64,000 bases of DNA from assembly GCF_000227295.1 (NCBI RefSeq), contig NZ_JH165054.1, positions 2,371,577 to 2,435,576 on the forward strand. The letters run 5' to 3'. Made by a program: the position numbers and the translations under genes. Origin of the DNA: Cutibacterium avidum ATCC 25577 (GTDB lineage Bacteria > Actinomycetota > Actinomycetes > Propionibacteriales > Propionibacteriaceae). The notes under the pieces are model-generated. The model saw only the letters and a list, made by a program, of their open reading frames with translations. It was not told the origin of the DNA and did no database searches. Of the stretch, positions 63,284-64,000 are shown piece by piece (position 1 is the first letter of the stretch; every line of letters begins with the position of its first letter).

Positions 63284-64000
63284 ATGGGAACCGTCCCACC
63301 TCATCAACAATCAGATATTCCCGAAGGTATGCCAGCCGTCAGTCTGTCTGCCGAAGAGCGGTCACGCCAGCAGCAATGGACGCCACTACGCGTGGTCGTC
63401 TGGATTCTCATCTCTGCGATTGCCGGCCTCGGTTGGTGGATGCTAGCCGTGCGACGGGGTGAAACCGTCAACGGCATCTGGTTCGTCTTCGCCGCCGTTG
63501 GCTCGTACTTCATCGGCTACCGGTTCTACGCCACGTACATCCAGGACAAACTCGTCCATCCCGACGACGACCGGGCCACCCCGGCCGAGTATGACTACAA
63601 CGGCCGGGATTTCGTGCCCACGGATCGCCGCATCCTCTACGGCCATCACTTCGCCGCCATCGCGGGCGCCGGCCCTCTCGTCGGGCCGGTGCTGTCGGCT
63701 CAGATGGGCTACCTGCCGAGCACGATCTGGATCATCGTGGGCGTCATCCTTGCTGGGGCTGTGCAGGACTACCTCGTCCTCGTCATCTCCATGCGACGGG
63801 GCGGACGATCCCTCGGTCAGATGGCCAAGGACGAACTGGGACGCTTCGGTGGCATCGCCGCCCTCGTCGCCACCCTGACGATCATGCTCATCATCGTGGC
63901 CATCCTGGCCATGGTCGTCGTCAACTCCCTGGCCGCCTCGTCCTGGGGAGTGTGGAGCGTCGGTCTGACGATTCCGATCGCGCTTCTCATGGGCTTCTAC
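63284..64000 (+). CDS. cstA: Carbon starvation protein CstA (pyruvate/peptide transporter), cut by window end
   Basis: First 239 codons of a CstA-family membrane transporter, open to the window edge. After about 40 polar residues come membrane segments and the family blocks TPAEYDYNGRDFVPTDRRIL, YGHHFAAIAGAGPLVGPVLS, YLPSTIWIIVGVILAGAVQD, and SMRRGGRSLGQMAKDELG. CstA imports pyruvate and has been linked to peptide use under carbon starvation. ATG 63284 is preceded by GGAGGTCACC. It is divergent from the damaged peptide transporter operon. Confidence 0.93.
   Translation, partial: MGTVPPHQQSDIPEGMPAVSLSAEERSRQQQWTPLRVVVWILISAIAGLGWWMLAVRRGETVNGIWFVFAAVGSYFIGYRFYATYIQDKLVHPDDDRATPAEYDYNGRDFVPTDRRILYGHHFAAIAGAGPLVGPVLSAQMGYLPSTIWIIVGVILAGAVQDYLVLVISMRRGGRSLGQMAKDELGRFGGIAALVATLTIMLIIVAILAMVVVNSLAASSWGVWSVGLTIPIALLMGFY

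Overview
The window looks like chromosome from a high-GC actinobacterium of the family Propionibacteriaceae, most likely Cutibacterium or a close relative. The evidence is the GC-rich coding bias, the actinobacterial cytochrome bcc-aa3 genes (diheme QcrC, long QcrA and QcrB, CtaF), GuaB1, PspA with PspAA, the sucB/lipB/lipA/DUF4191 and glnA/glnE/glnA2 neighbourhoods, DUF3043 and sterol-carrier family proteins, and a split N-acetylglucosamine-type PTS under a DasR-like regulator. The species cannot be fixed from the sequence alone. Genes cover almost the whole window. No rRNA, tRNA, CRISPR array, transposase, integrase or phage gene was seen.

Layout: 1-7.9 kb holds a ROK glucokinase (cut by the left edge), an NlpC/P60 cell-wall hydrolase, a DEDDh exonuclease/GIY-YIG fusion, a rhomboid-like protein without its catalytic pair, a cyclophilin, a sunset-domain protein, a small DNA-binding-type protein and an A24 prepilin peptidase with a broken frame. 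7.9-20.1 kb holds trpD, a receiver-like protein, ctaE-qcrCAB, an alkyltransferase-like protein, guaB1, an SDR protein, ctaC-ctaD-ctaF (minus strand) and erpA, and so supplies most of the aerobic respiratory chain. 20.3-32.7 kb holds pspA-pspAA, small membrane proteins, pepA, an E2 acyltransferase gene (sucB) with two identical lipoyl domains and a frame break, lipB, a CtaG-type protein, copA and lipA. E2, LipB and LipA form a lipoylation group; CtaG and CopA form a copper pair.

33-42 kb holds DUF4191, an ABC-F ATPase, a GT87 glycosyltransferase, a split PTS (EIIA, two EIIB, EIIC) with a GntR/UTRA regulator and two DasR-type operator candidates, DedA, a GT4 glycosyltransferase and an RDD protein. 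42-57.5 kb is the nitrogen region: glnA with a complete four-part GlnR box, two tandem lipoproteins, a NIF3-like protein, ThrE, glnE, a sterol-carrier family protein, glnA2 with a two-part GlnR box, a DUF2510 protein, an FtsX-type ABC exporter and map. 57.5-62.9 kb is a minus-strand peptide ABC transporter operon in which the binding-protein gene is frameshifted and the dppC-type permease gene is badly damaged. The window ends inside cstA.

Three otherwise complete genes (A24 peptidase, sucB, dpp binding protein) each carry one single-base indel whose correction gives a full-length protein. Sequencing error and real inactivation cannot be separated from this sequence alone, but the dppC damage (loss of the first membrane segment plus an amber stop) looks genuine.
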